A stretch of DNA of 35,448 nucleotides, taken from CAYRIY01 sp964424335 (lineage in GTDB: Bacteria; Bacillota; Limnochordia; DTU080; RSA5). Within the stretch, counting starts at the first letter, position 1; each line of letters begins with the position of its first letter. The translations under genes were made by a program, and so were the position numbers. The notes under the pieces are model-generated. The model was not told the origin of the DNA and searched no databases. It worked only from the letters and a program-made list of their open reading frames with translations. The stretch covers positions 1-35,448 of the forward strand of contig CAYRIY010000029.1 of the NCBI GenBank assembly GCA_964424335.1, written 5' to 3'. Of this stretch, positions 16,403 to 24,759 are shown piece after piece.

Positions 16403-18316
16403 CTACACATCGAGGTTTTGCACGTACTTCGCGTTGGCTTCGATAAACTCTCGCCTGGGCTCCACTTGATCGCCCATGAGCATGGTGAAGATCTCATCCG
16501 CTTTGACGAGATCGTCGACCGTCACCCTGAGGATCGTGCGGGTCTCGGGGTTCATCGTGGTCTCCCACAACTGCTCGGAGTCCATTTCGCCCAGACCCTT
16601 GTACCGCTGGACCTCGACGCCCTGCCTGCCAATCTCGTCCAGCAACTTGTCGAGCTCGGCGTCGTTGTAGCAGTAGTGCTCCTGCTTGCCTTTCTTGACG
16701 TAATAAAGCGGCGGCAACGCGATGTACACATATCCCGCTTCGACGAGCTCTTTCATGTACCGGTAGAAGAACGTCAAGAGAAGCGTCCTGATGTGGGCAC
16801 CGTCGGAGTCGGCGTCCGTCATCAGAATGATCTTCCCATATCGGCACTTAGCGATGTCAAACTCTTCGCCCACGCCCGTCCCAAGCGCTGAGATCATCGA
16901 TCGAATTTCGTTGTTCGAGAGAATCTTGTCGAGCCTGGCGCGCTCGGTGTTGAGAATCTTGCCCCGCAGCGGCATGATCGCCTGAAAGCGACGGTCCCGG
17001 CCCTGCTTTGCCGTACCGCCGGCGGAGTCGCCCTCCACGAGGTAGATCTCGCACACAGAAGGGTCCGTCAGAGAGCAGTCGGCCAGCTTGCCGGGGAGCG
17101 ACGTGATCTCGAGCGCATTTTTTCGTCTCGTGAGCTCGCGAGCTTTACGGGCGGCCTCGCGGGCGCGAGCGGCTTGGATCGCTTTCTCCAAGATGCGCTT
17201 GGCGTCCGATGGGTGCTCCTCCAAGAAAGTTGCTAGGCCCTCGTTCATCACGGACTCAACGATGCCCCTGATGTCACTATTGCCCAGCTTGGTCTTGGTC
17301 TGTCCCTCAAACTGCGGATCTTCGAGGCGGACACTGATGATGGCGATGCAGCCTTCCCGTACGTCGTCGCCTGTCAGCCCTTCTTCGGACTCTTTGATCA
17401 TCTTGGTCTTGCGGGCATAATCGTTCAACGTGCGAGTGAGCGCGCTGCGAAAGCCGCTGAGGTGGGTGCCGCCCTCGTGGGTATTGATGTTGTTCGCAAA
17501 GGAAAAGACGGTCTCCGCGTACCCGGAGTTGTATTGAATGGCGACTTCCACCTGGGTCGTATCGACCTGCTTTTCGATGTAGATCACATTCTTGTGCAGC
17601 GGCTCCTTCATCTTGTTGAGGTGCTCGACAAAGGAGACGATGCCGCCGTCATACTTGTAGCTGGTCTCTTTTCCGCTGCGCTCGTCTTTGAAATTGATCA
17701 GGACGCCCTTGTTCAGAAACGCAAGTTCACGCAGGCGAGACGTGATCGTCTCGGGGTTAAAGTCGAGTGTCTCAAAGATCTCCGGATCCGGCTTGAACGT
17801 GGTCGTCGTTCCCGTCTCGTCCGACTCCCCGATTACTTTCAGATCGGCCTCGGGCACGCCTCGGCGGTAACGTTGAAAGTGAATCTTGCCGTTTCGCTTG
17901 ACCTCGACCTCGCACCACTCGGAGAGTGCGTTGACGACGGAGACGCCGACGCCGTGAAGGCCGCCGGTAACCTTATACCCGCCGCCTTCACCAAACTTGC
18001 CTCCTGCGTGAAGCACGGTCATGACCGTCTCGACCGCGGGGCGTCCCGTTTTGGGGTGAATGGAGACCGGAATGCCGCGCCCGTTGTCTGACACGCGCAC
18101 CGTCCCATCCGCGCGAATCGTGACGTCGATCGTGTCGGCATAACCGTTTTGCGCCTCGTCGATGCTGTTGTCGACGACCTCTACGATCAGGTGGTGCAGG
18201 CCGCGAGCGTCCGTGCTGCCGATGTACATGCCCGGTCGACGGCGGACGGCCTCTAAGCCCTCGAGCACCTGTATTTGTTCCGCCTCATAGGCACCGCCCT
18301 TTTGCTCTGCCGCCAT
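16403..18316 (-). CDS. gyrB: DNA gyrase subunit B
   Basis: ATPase subunit of gyrase, 637 residues. The GHKL ATP site shows EVVDNSIDEA, DNGRGIPV and GGLHGVGVSVVNALS. The transducer domain follows. The TOPRIM domain shows YLVEGDSAGGTAKQ and LMTDADSDGAHIRTLL with its metal-binding acids, and the tail has QRYKGLGEMDSEQLWETTM and the terminal NLDV. Start ATG 18316 is set by GGAGG six bases upstream; the ATG at 18322 lies immediately against that site. It is followed on the same strand by two small genes, then gyrA. A strong promoter at 18521-18550 and an intrinsic terminator at 18434-18462 lie upstream in its leader, which suggests control of gyrase expression there. Confidence 0.98.
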   Translation of the reverse strand: MAAEQKGGAYEAEQIQVLEGLEAVRRRPGMYIGSTDARGLHHLIVEVVDNSIDEAQNGYADTIDVTIRADGTVRVSDNGRGIPVSIHPKTGRPAVETVMTVLHAGGKFGEGGGYKVTGGLHGVGVSVVNALSEWCEVEVKRNGKIHFQRYRRGVPEADLKVIGESDETGTTTTFKPDPEIFETLDFNPETITSRLRELAFLNKGVLINFKDERSGKETSYKYDGGIVSFVEHLNKMKEPLHKNVIYIEKQVDTTQVEVAIQYNSGYAETVFSFANNINTHEGGTHLSGFRSALTRTLNDYARKTKMIKESEEGLTGDDVREGCIAIISVRLEDPQFEGQTKTKLGNSDIRGIVESVMNEGLATFLEEHPSDAKRILEKAIQAARAREAARKARELTRRKNALEITSLPGKLADCSLTDPSVCEIYLVEGDSAGGTAKQGRDRRFQAIMPLRGKILNTERARLDKILSNNEIRSMISALGTGVGEEFDIAKCRYGKIILMTDADSDGAHIRTLLLTFFYRYMKELVEAGYVYIALPPLYYVKKGKQEHYCYNDAELDKLLDEIGRQGVEVQRYKGLGEMDSEQLWETTMNPETRTILRVTVDDLVKADEIFTMLMGDQVEPRREFIEANAKYVQNLDV

Positions 18317-18433
18317 TCCCATCCTCCGTCCATCGTGTTGATTTCAGAGACTGGACACAACGCACGCTGAGCCGACTCGTCGCCCGATGATTCGCCCACA
18401 TATGCTCTAGGAACGAGCGTGCGTCACTACACA

Positions 18434-18462
18434 CAAAAAACCGTGATGGGTCCACCACGGCT
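18434..18462 (-). terminator. Intrinsic terminator in the gyrB leader
   Basis: On the minus strand CCGTGGTG - GACC - CATCACGG (one G-U pair) is followed by TTTTTTG. It lies 163 bases beyond the recF stop, but also downstream of the strong gyrB promoter. It could therefore end recF transcripts, attenuate gyrB, or end a small RNA of about 80 bases. Confidence 0.8.
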
Positions 18463-18520
18463 AGTATCTGCTCATGTAAACCACGTCTAAACCAATAAAT
18501 GCTAAAGGCGTCAGTACCTT

Positions 18521-18550
18521 ATTTTACGCCGTTTTTTGAGATGCTGTCAA
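18521..18550 (-). promoter_or_regulatory. Strong sigma-A promoter upstream of gyrB
   Basis: On the minus strand TTGACA (18550-18545), an 18-base spacer, then TAAAAT (18526-18521). The -35 is perfect and the -10 has one mismatch. The start point would be near 18514, giving a gyrB leader of about 200 bases that includes a terminator hairpin. Confidence 0.75.
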
Positions 18551-18624
18551 ACGACGACGACAATATAGTCGGTAAGTCCTGGACCCTCGGGCGCCGATCC
18601 GTTATCTGGAGCGCTTCTCCCTGT

Positions 18625-19752
18625 CTAGAGCACCTCGCCGGCGACCACCCGGTATTGGGAAGCCTGATCGAGGATGTCGTCGCTGAAGCTGCGGAGGTTT
18701 GTGGTCGTGATAAACGTGTTGATGCGGCCGGTAACAGTCATGAGAAATTGCTCTCGGCGCAAATCGTCCAGTTCCGACATCACGTCGTCGAGCAGGAGCA
18801 CCGGGTACTCGCCGGCCTCTTCGTTGATGAACTCGAGCTCGGCAAGCTTACACGATAGCACCGCCGTACGCTGCTGGCCTTGTGAGCCGAAGTAGCGCAG
18901 ATCGACGTCCCCAACGATAAAGGCGATGTCGTCTCGTTGCGGGCCTGCGAGCGTCATGCCGCGCACGCGCTCGACCCGTCGAACGCCCTCCAGGTAGGAG
19001 CGAAACCGAGCCTCGACGGCATCGAGATCCTCCCACCATCCTTCGACCGAATCGCCATCTGCAGCAAAGAAGGGGCGATACTCGATGGAGAGCGGATCCC
19101 GCCCACCGCTGATCCGCTCGTTCATCTGAGCGGCCCAGCGGCTTAACCTTCGCACCGTCTGCGCCCGCTTTACAACAACCCTGGAACCCTCGAATATAAG
19201 CTGCTCATCCCAGGGCTCGAGGGCGTCCGCGCCTGCATGGCCCCCTTGTAAAGCCTTGAGCAAGTTGTTTCGCTGCTTGAGCACCCGCTGATACCGAGCG
19301 AAGTGATGCCGATAGCTCGGACTCACTTGCGCGATCTCAAGATCGAGAAACCGCCTGCGCAGTCCGGGCGCCCCTTTAACCAGTTGCAGGTCGTCCGGTG
19401 AAAAGACGACCACGTTGACCGTGCCAAGGAGGTCGACTTGCCTTCGCACGACCTCTCCTGCCACCTTGGTCTCCTTTGCGCCGTCTTTGCGCAAAACAAC
19501 GTCGACCCGCACGCCGCCCCGCTGCCGATCAACCTCCGAGCGAACAGTCGCCCAATCAGAGCCCCATTTGATCATATCGCTCTCGCGCGTCGTCCGGTGA
19601 GAACGACCAATGGCGAGGAGGTATACGGCTTCGAGGAGGTTTGTCTTTCCTTGAGCGTTTTCGCCTACAAAGACGTTGAGGCTCGTCGGAAACTCAAGAT
19701 GAACATGGTCGTAATTGCGAAACTGGCGCAGCTCGATGCTACGAATCTGCAA
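18625..19752 (-). CDS. recF: DNA replication and repair protein RecF
   Basis: ABC/SMC-like ATPase that helps load RecA at single-strand gaps with RecO and RecR. It has 375 residues, a normal length. The N-terminus has the Walker A loop GENAQGKTNLLEA (near residues 30-42). The C-terminus has the signature-like region FGSQGQQRTAVLSCKLAELEF and Walker B VLLLDDVMSELD. It lies in the usual dnaN - S4 gene - recF - gyrB order, two bases after the S4 gene stop, so it is expressed from the dnaN-side transcript. The small remB gene often found between recF and gyrB in Bacillus was not found here. Confidence 0.96.
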   Translation of the reverse strand: MQIRSIELRQFRNYDHVHLEFPTSLNVFVGENAQGKTNLLEAVYLLAIGRSHRTTRESDMIKWGSDWATVRSEVDRQRGGVRVDVVLRKDGAKETKVAGEVVRRQVDLLGTVNVVVFSPDDLQLVKGAPGLRRRFLDLEIAQVSPSYRHHFARYQRVLKQRNNLLKALQGGHAGADALEPWDEQLIFEGSRVVVKRAQTVRRLSRWAAQMNERISGGRDPLSIEYRPFFAADGDSVEGWWEDLDAVEARFRSYLEGVRRVERVRGMTLAGPQRDDIAFIVGDVDLRYFGSQGQQRTAVLSCKLAELEFINEEAGEYPVLLLDDVMSELDDLRREQFLMTVTGRINTFITTTNLRSFSDDILDQASQYRVVAGEVL

Positions 19753-19754
19753 GC

Positions 19755-20003
19755 CTAAAGGATCCCCTGTTCAGGACCTTTCACCACGTACGCGCCACGG
19801 CCGGCCAAGCGGACTACGTCGCCAAACTTCAGCGCTCGACCCCGTCGCGTCTCTACCTCGCCGTTCACCCTAACGGCGCCCTGCTGGATGAGGGATTTCC
19901 CCTCGCCTCCGGAGTTGACGGCCTGGGAGAGCTTTAAAAACTGCCCCAGGTTGATCTCGGCCCCCTCGATACACACAGCTTCTGGAGACCCATCCCTAAC
20001 CAT
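19755..20003 (-). CDS. S4-domain RNA-binding protein (YaaA/RlbA type)
   Basis: Small protein of 82 residues carrying one S4 RNA-binding domain: INLGQFLKLSQAVNSGGEGKSLIQQGAVRVNGEVETRRGRALKFGDVV. It occupies the position of yaaA of Bacillus between dnaN and recF, a family thought to bind ribosomal RNA, with its function still unsettled. The start at 20003 is the ATG of MVRDGSPEAV. It sits 4 bases after the dnaN stop and 2 bases before recF, so the three genes are clearly one operon. Confidence 0.92.
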   Translation of the reverse strand: MVRDGSPEAVCIEGAEINLGQFLKLSQAVNSGGEGKSLIQQGAVRVNGEVETRRGRALKFGDVVRLAGRGAYVVKGPEQGIL

Positions 20004-20007
20004 GCGC

Positions 20008-21114
20008 CTACCCCACCCTTACTGGCATCACGATATACAAGTAATCGTCGTCACCAACAGGCGTCACGCTGCCTTGCCTAAGTCCCTCTCCAAGGCATAC
20101 CTCCACCTCGTCGCTGTCCAATGCCTTAAGAACGTCGACCAAGTAGCGCGACTGATATGCCGTCTCCATGTCGACCCCTTCGTGGTCGACGGAGAGCTCT
20201 TCGAATGCTTGTCCGACCTCGGCCTCCTGGGAGTTGAGCGCCAAGCTATCCCCTTCAACGCTAAGCTTGACGATGGGCGTGTTGCGCCTTGCAACCAGCG
20301 AGACCCGCTCGACCGCATCGAGCAACTCGCCTCGATCAACCTTGATCTTGGCGGCGTGTTCGGAAGGAAAGACGCGCCTGTAGTCTGGAAACTGCCCCTC
20401 GATCACCCGGGAGATCATCTGAATCCCGTCCGAGCGAAACACCGCCTGACTTGGCGTCACGGCGAACTCCACCTCGGCATCGTAATCACTGCCTAGAATG
20501 CGAACGAGCTCCTGGAGCGCCCGAACGGGGACAATTCCGGAGCGAGGTTGCTCGGACCCTTTCTCCAGCTTTGCTTTGTAAAACGAAAGGCGGCTCGAAT
20601 CGGTTGCGACGAAGTTGACGTCATCGCCGGAAACTTCCACGTAAACGCCCGTCAAAAATGGTCTCGAATCGTCGGAGGCGGCGGCAAAGGCCGTGTGCCG
20701 AATCATCCGCCTTAGGATCCCCTGTTTGATACGCCACATCTCAGAGTCGTCGATCCCCGGCAGGCTCGGGAAGTCGTCGGGGTCCATGGTATGCACGGTA
20801 AAGCGCGATCGACCCGAGGAGATCACGGCCGTCCTGGTTCCGTCGGATGCGTACACGACTTGATCGCCGACCAACTTCCGCACCATCTGCCCGATGACTC
20901 GACCGCCCAACACAGCGGCGCCGCTCTCCTCGACGTGGGCCGGCACGTGGCATTCGATGCTCATTTCAAGGTCTGTGGCGACCAATTTTAGTCGATCGCC
21001 CTCGGCCTCGATGAAGATCCCCTCGAGGATCGGCATGTTGTCTCGGGCTGAAACGGCCCGCTCAACGGTCGCGATGCCGTGAGCCAGATCGCTTTGCTGG
21101 CATGTGAATCGCAA
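20008..21114 (-). CDS. dnaN: DNA polymerase III sliding clamp (beta subunit)
   Basis: Ring-shaped processivity clamp that holds polymerase on DNA. It is 368 residues with the expected three-domain layout: MRFTCQQSDLAHGIATVERAVSARDNMPILEGI at the start, FPSLPGIDDSEMW in domain 1, and the C-terminal YLVDVLKALDSDEVEV ending IVMPVRVG (the family usually ends MPMR). The start is TTG 21114, with AGG seven bases upstream; no better ATG fits. It follows dnaA, separated by a 424-bp gap that contains DnaA boxes and probable unwinding sequence. Confidence 0.97.
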   Translation of the reverse strand: MRFTCQQSDLAHGIATVERAVSARDNMPILEGIFIEAEGDRLKLVATDLEMSIECHVPAHVEESGAAVLGGRVIGQMVRKLVGDQVVYASDGTRTAVISSGRSRFTVHTMDPDDFPSLPGIDDSEMWRIKQGILRRMIRHTAFAAASDDSRPFLTGVYVEVSGDDVNFVATDSSRLSFYKAKLEKGSEQPRSGIVPVRALQELVRILGSDYDAEVEFAVTPSQAVFRSDGIQMISRVIEGQFPDYRRVFPSEHAAKIKVDRGELLDAVERVSLVARRNTPIVKLSVEGDSLALNSQEAEVGQAFEELSVDHEGVDMETAYQSRYLVDVLKALDSDEVEVCLGEGLRQGSVTPVGDDDYLYIVMPVRVG

Positions 21115-21538
21115 TGCTTTGCCTGCACTCCCTTCGCCGCACGTACCAAGTGGAAGCTCTTAAAAGTTGTTTTCTAACCACCCATTACTATAACAGATCG
21201 ATTCTATTGTAACATCGTCGTCGTAGTAATAGGGACTGTGTACGATGTGGAAACTTGAAAAAAACGCCGTTAGTGAACGTATTTTGCCTGTTGACGCGCG
21301 CGTGGACGAACGAGTCGGGGCGTCCACACATTCCCAAGTTGCCTTGACTTGGCTTTGGCCTGCACGCATTTCTCGTCATTGCATCCATACGTTCTCCATA
21401 CTTTGTCGACCGGTTCTCCCCATGAGGAGTCAACACAAGCCTCAGGTTATCCACACGTTTTCCCGTCACAGTTTTTGGAAAGGTCTAAGCCCGGCTAACG
21501 CCAGGCTGGCCAACGCCAGGTTGACGCGGAAAAAAGCG
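21115..21538. other. dnaA-dnaN intergenic part of oriC (incC-like)
   Basis: This 424-bp gap holds a perfect DnaA box TTATCCACA (21447-21455) and a variant GCGTCCACA (21320-21328). Near dnaN is an AT-rich tract (about 21165-21230). Next to it the plus strand at 21213-21233 reads, in the 3'-to-5' direction, GGGATAATGATGCTGCTGC, resembling DnaA-trio repeats of a Bacillus-type unwinding element. An imperfect box-like TCGTACACA lies beside it on the minus strand. This is the likely unwinding half of a bipartite origin. No gene is convincing here. Confidence 0.6.
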
Positions 21539-22939
21539 CTAGCCGCTCTTGATTCTCTGGGCGATCTCTTTGAGCGTATGAGAAAGCGGCGTGCTCTGCT
21601 CCGCTTCGACCTTGATCTTTTCGCAAGCGTGCATCACCGTAGAGTGGTCCCGGCCCCCAAACTCCTGCCCGATCGCGGGAAGGGACGCGTCCGTCAGCTC
21701 TCGGCACAGGTACATGGCGACCTGGCGCGGGAATGTGACCGAGCGCGTTCTTTTCTTCCCCTTCATTTCTTCGACCGTGATGCCGTAATGATTTGCGACG
21801 GCGGCCTGAATCGCTTCCACCGTGATCACGCGCATGCGCCTCGATGAGATGATGTCTTTGAGCGCCTCTTCGGCTACCTCAGGCGTGACCGGGCGCCCCT
21901 GAAGCGACGCGTAGGCGACGACTCGGATCAGGGCTCCTTCGAGCTCTCGAATGTTGGATTGAATCTCGGTCGCTATGTAGAGCAGCGTCTCGTTCGGCAG
22001 CGAGAGGCCCTCTGCCTCACCCTTCTTGCGCAGGATGGCGATCCGGGTCTCGAGGTCGGGAGCCTGGATGTCGGTGGTAAGACCCCATTCAAACCGAGAG
22101 CGCAACCGCTCCTCCAAGGTGGGAATATCCTTTGGCGGCCGGTCGCTTGAGATCACGATTTGCTTGTTCGCCTCATAAAGGGCGTTAAATGTATGAAAGA
22201 ACTCCTCTTGAGTCTGCTCCTTTCCTGCGACGAACTGGATGTCGTCAATCAGGAGCAGGTCGACGTGCCGGTACTTCTTGCGAAACTCGGTCATACCGCG
22301 CCGTTGCAATGCGTTGATCAGGTCGTTGGTAAACGTCTCCGAGGAAACGTAAACGACGTAGAGCTTTTGGTGGTTTTCTCGGACGTAATGGGCGATCGCC
22401 TGCATCAGGTGCGTCTTGCCAAGGCCAACCCCCCCGTACAGAAATAAGGGGTTGTACGCGCCTGCGGGATCTTCGGCGACGGCGAGCGATGCCGCTTGAG
22501 CAAATCGGTTGCTCGGCCCCACGACGAAGGAGTCAAAGGTGTACCTCGGGTTGAGCGGAGCGCCCATCACCCGCTCCCGGGTCTCGCTTCCATTTTTTAC
22601 GGCAGGCTCCGCCTTGGGTGGAAGCTGACGGTTTCCCGCGTTGTACACGCCGTTGTGCGCCGGGCGGGTTGGGCCGCTTGAGGCCTTGTCGGTTGGCGAA
22701 ACCAAACTGAGGTCGTGCACGTTTGGGAGGAAATCTTGAACGACCTGGGTGATCTCTTCGAGGTGCCTCGCCTCGACCCAGTCCCTGGCCCAGGCGTCGG
22801 GAAACATCACCGTCAGGGTATTCGAGGACAAGCCTACGGGGCGAGCCCCCTCGATCACGATGTCGAAATTTGGGTTGCCTAACTCTTGCTTGGCACGGTC
22901 GATCACCTGATGCCAAATCTTCTTTAAATCTTCCGGCAT
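21539..22939 (-). CDS. dnaA: Chromosomal replication initiator protein DnaA
   Basis: AAA+ initiator, 466 residues, that binds DnaA boxes and opens oriC. Domain III has Walker A FLYGGVGLGKTHLMQAIAHYV and Walker B LLLIDDIQFVAGK. Domain IV has the box-binding helix-turn-helix FPRQVAMYLCRELTDASLPAIGQEFGGRDHSTVMHACEKI. Domain I starts MPEDLKKIWHQVIDRAKQELGNPNFDIVIEGARPVGL; the usual aromatic motif F-x-x-W is FDIV, so the conserved tryptophan is missing. Domain II is a short linker rich in Pro, Asn and Lys. ATG 22939 lies directly downstream of the origin's DnaA boxes and can be repressed by DnaA itself, as in related bacteria. Confidence 0.98.
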   Translation of the reverse strand: MPEDLKKIWHQVIDRAKQELGNPNFDIVIEGARPVGLSSNTLTVMFPDAWARDWVEARHLEEITQVVQDFLPNVHDLSLVSPTDKASSGPTRPAHNGVYNAGNRQLPPKAEPAVKNGSETRERVMGAPLNPRYTFDSFVVGPSNRFAQAASLAVAEDPAGAYNPLFLYGGVGLGKTHLMQAIAHYVRENHQKLYVVYVSSETFTNDLINALQRRGMTEFRKKYRHVDLLLIDDIQFVAGKEQTQEEFFHTFNALYEANKQIVISSDRPPKDIPTLEERLRSRFEWGLTTDIQAPDLETRIAILRKKGEAEGLSLPNETLLYIATEIQSNIRELEGALIRVVAYASLQGRPVTPEVAEEALKDIISSRRMRVITVEAIQAAVANHYGITVEEMKGKKRTRSVTFPRQVAMYLCRELTDASLPAIGQEFGGRDHSTVMHACEKIKVEAEQSTPLSHTLKEIAQRIKSG

Positions 22940-23460
22940 GCCGCATTCGCCCCCTGCCGCCCCTTGCAGAGAGGCCCCTCCTCTTCGCGATGCTCATTGC
23001 TCCGAGCGCTCATCCGTTGATATGGGAATTGGCAATCTCCCACTGCACGCTCGGGCGTTCCCTAGCGGTGAGGACGAAAACTTGTGTTCCACGGCTCTGA
23101 GGTCAAGTCCTGCCCTACCTGGTTGCCGTGTGCCACCGCGAGTTCTTGTTGGGCGTTGTCAACTCCGAATGTCTGTACGTATACACAGATTCCACAAGTT
23201 ATCCACAGGCCCTGACCTGGCGCTTGACGGCGCGTCGCCCATGTATTGCGCACTATCGAGATTTCGGTTTTTCCACAGCCCATCCACACCTAAAAGGCCA
23301 GCTAAACACCTTGATCCATAAACTGCCTAAAACGCTTGAGCGAGTCGTGCAAGATCGGCGCGAAGCCGATGAATCCCCCTTGGCGACCGAGAAAAGGCTC
23401 GAATCATCCGTGGAAAAGTAGGGGAAAATTATCCACAATCAATCCACACATGCGTCCACA
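22940..23460. other. Replication origin region upstream of dnaA (oriC, incAB-like)
   Basis: This non-coding stretch contains six DnaA-box-like sites, all on the plus strand: perfect TTATCCACA at 23199-23207 and 23429-23437; TTTTCCACA 23269-23277; CCATCCACA 23280-23288; CAATCCACA 23440-23448; GCGTCCACA 23452-23460. Genes left of it run on the minus strand and genes to the right run on the plus strand. That divergence is what a bidirectional origin gives. No dnaA promoter could be picked with confidence. Confidence 0.85.
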
Positions 23461-23841
23461 GGTTGTCTACAGAAGAAAGGCGAAAACGCCGATCAGAAGG
23501 GCGTTTTGGGCATTCCAATTCTATCAGAAGGAGGGGGTGGGCGCAACAATCGGTGGACTCATCCAAATGCGGCAGCATGCATTGCAAAGCCGCAGTTGCT
23601 CCTTCGCTCACGCCGGCCCGTGCGAAGAATAAACATGCTCGTTTGGGAGTAACTTGAACACGGAGGCGCCGCGTACAACCTCTATGCGCTCGTTTTTTCC
23701 AAGGTTTGTGTGTGGGGACGTTGGTCCCTGGGAGGTTGGCGGGTTCGGGTGTGGGCTTTCCTGTGTTGCGAGGTCGGTTTCGGGTGCTCGAAAGGGACCG
23801 CGCTCATGACCACGTCGCCGGGGGTCGTGAAGTGTTTTTCC
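23461..23841. other. Gap between oriC boxes and rpmH promoter
   Basis: It contains an exact 8-bp inverted repeat, AAAACGCC (23483-23490) and GGCGTTTT (23500-23507), with a 9-base loop; this may terminate transcription before the origin. The right part (about 23690-23830) is rich in G and T on the plus strand. An open frame at 23710-23898 has no recognisable similarity and overlaps the rpmH promoter, so it was not called. Confidence 0.45.
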
Positions 23842-23871
23842 TTGACCGTCTCAAAAATGCTAGTCTATAAT
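23842..23871 (+). promoter_or_regulatory. Promoter of the rpmH operon
   Basis: TTGACC (23842-23847), an 18-base spacer and a perfect TATAAT (23866-23871). The start point would be near 23878, followed closely by the ribosome site GGAGGTG before rpmH. It is one of the best promoters in the window. Confidence 0.85.
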
Positions 23872-23904
23872 CAAAATAGTGTCCTTACGGAGGTGTAAAG
23901 CGCA

Positions 23905-24039
23905 ATGAAGCGCACGTACCAGCCGAAAAAGCGCAAACGACAGCGCACGCACGGTTTTATGGCCCGCATGGCGACCAAAGCGGGTCGCAACGTTCTCAAG
24001 CGCAGGCGGGCAAAGGGTCGCAAACGCCTGAGCGCGTAG
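23905..24039 (+). CDS. rpmH: 50S ribosomal protein L34
   Basis: A 44-residue, extremely basic ribosomal protein: MKRTYQPKKRKRQRTHGFMA, followed by the GRNVLKRRRAKGRKRLSA end, matching the L34 family over its full length. Start ATG 23905 follows a strong Shine-Dalgarno site (GGAGGTG) with normal spacing. It is the first gene of the rightward operon, beside oriC, as in most bacteria, and leads into rnpA. Confidence 0.99.
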   Translation: MKRTYQPKKRKRQRTHGFMARMATKAGRNVLKRRRAKGRKRLSA

Positions 24040-24112
24040 TTTGTTGCAAATGCGCCACTATGCCCGGCGGCCGTCTACAAAGCAACCCGTCAAATCGGAG
24101 GTTTCAAAAATC

Positions 24113-24475
24113 GTGGCCGGGCCGCGGCAGGTCGTGCTCAAGCGACCGGATGAGTTTCAACGTTGTTACAAGCAAGGGACGATGTGGAAAAATCGTTTCG
24201 CCGTGGTGCATGTGTTTGAACGAGACGACAACGGGGGTCCTCGCTTCGGTTTCTCAGTAAGCCGCCGGATCGGCAACGCGGTCGTGCGAAACCGTCTCAA
24301 GCGCTGGATGCGTGAGGCGGTCTACCCCGTGGTTTCCGATGTGTCCGGCGGAGTCGACGTGGTCGTCTCGGCGCGCTCGGGCGCGGTCGTCGCCGGATTT
24401 TGGCCGCTACGAGGCGCTATTCTTGATCTCATGCGCAGGGCCGGCATTTACGAGAGGAACGAAGGCGAGCCATGA
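24113..24475 (+). CDS. rnpA: Ribonuclease P protein component
   Basis: Protein subunit of RNase P, which helps the RNA subunit cut tRNA 5' leaders. It is 120 residues from GTG 24113. The core is LKRPDEFQRCYKQG, RFGFSVSRRIGNAVVRNRLKRWMREA (the RNR basic motif) and DVVVSARSGAV. The open frame reaches back to 24041, but the added residues are unlike the family. GGAGG at 24097-24101 lies 11 bases before GTG 24113, so that start is preferred. The stop overlaps yidD by 4 bases. Confidence 0.93.
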   Translation: MAGPRQVVLKRPDEFQRCYKQGTMWKNRFAVVHVFERDDNGGPRFGFSVSRRIGNAVVRNRLKRWMREAVYPVVSDVSGGVDVVVSARSGAVVAGFWPLRGAILDLMRRAGIYERNEGEP

Positions 24476-24732
24476 GCGCCAGGTCACCTGTCCGAGCGAC
24501 CCGTCTCTCCCCACTTCACTGGCCCAGACACCTACTGGCCGGTTTCATTCGCTTGTATCAGATTGCGATCTCGCCCTTGCTTGGCCGCAGGTGTCGCTTT
24601 TACCCGTCTTGTTCACACTATGCCAGGGATTCCATCATCAAACACGGGGTACTTAAAGGTTCTATCTACAGCGCGGCGCGGATTTTGCGCTGCCATCCGT
24701 GGAATCCCGGAGGGTACGACCCGGTCAAATAG
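24472..24732 (+). CDS. yidD: Membrane protein insertion efficiency factor YidD
   Basis: Small protein of 86 residues helping YidC-dependent membrane insertion. The family signature is LLAGFIRLYQIAISPLLGRRCRFYPSCSHYARDSI, with conserved cysteines, and HGVLKGSIYSAARILRCHPWNPGGYDPV. The ATG start overlaps the rnpA stop (ATGA). It lies between rnpA and yidC, as usual. Confidence 0.96.
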   Translation: MSARSPVRATRLSPLHWPRHLLAGFIRLYQIAISPLLGRRCRFYPSCSHYARDSIIKHGVLKGSIYSAARILRCHPWNPGGYDPVK

Positions 24733-24759
24733 GTTTAGCCAGCGATTGGAGGAAAATTT

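Noticed and set aside
18434..18462. T-box riboswitch at the gyrB leader hairpin
   Set aside because: GTGGACC only loosely resembles the T-box bulge, no specifier stem is visible, and gyrB is not an amino-acid gene.
23710..23898. 62-codon plus-strand frame before rpmH
   Set aside because: It overlaps the rpmH promoter, is Trp/Val/Gly-rich from G/T skew, and has no homology or ribosome site.
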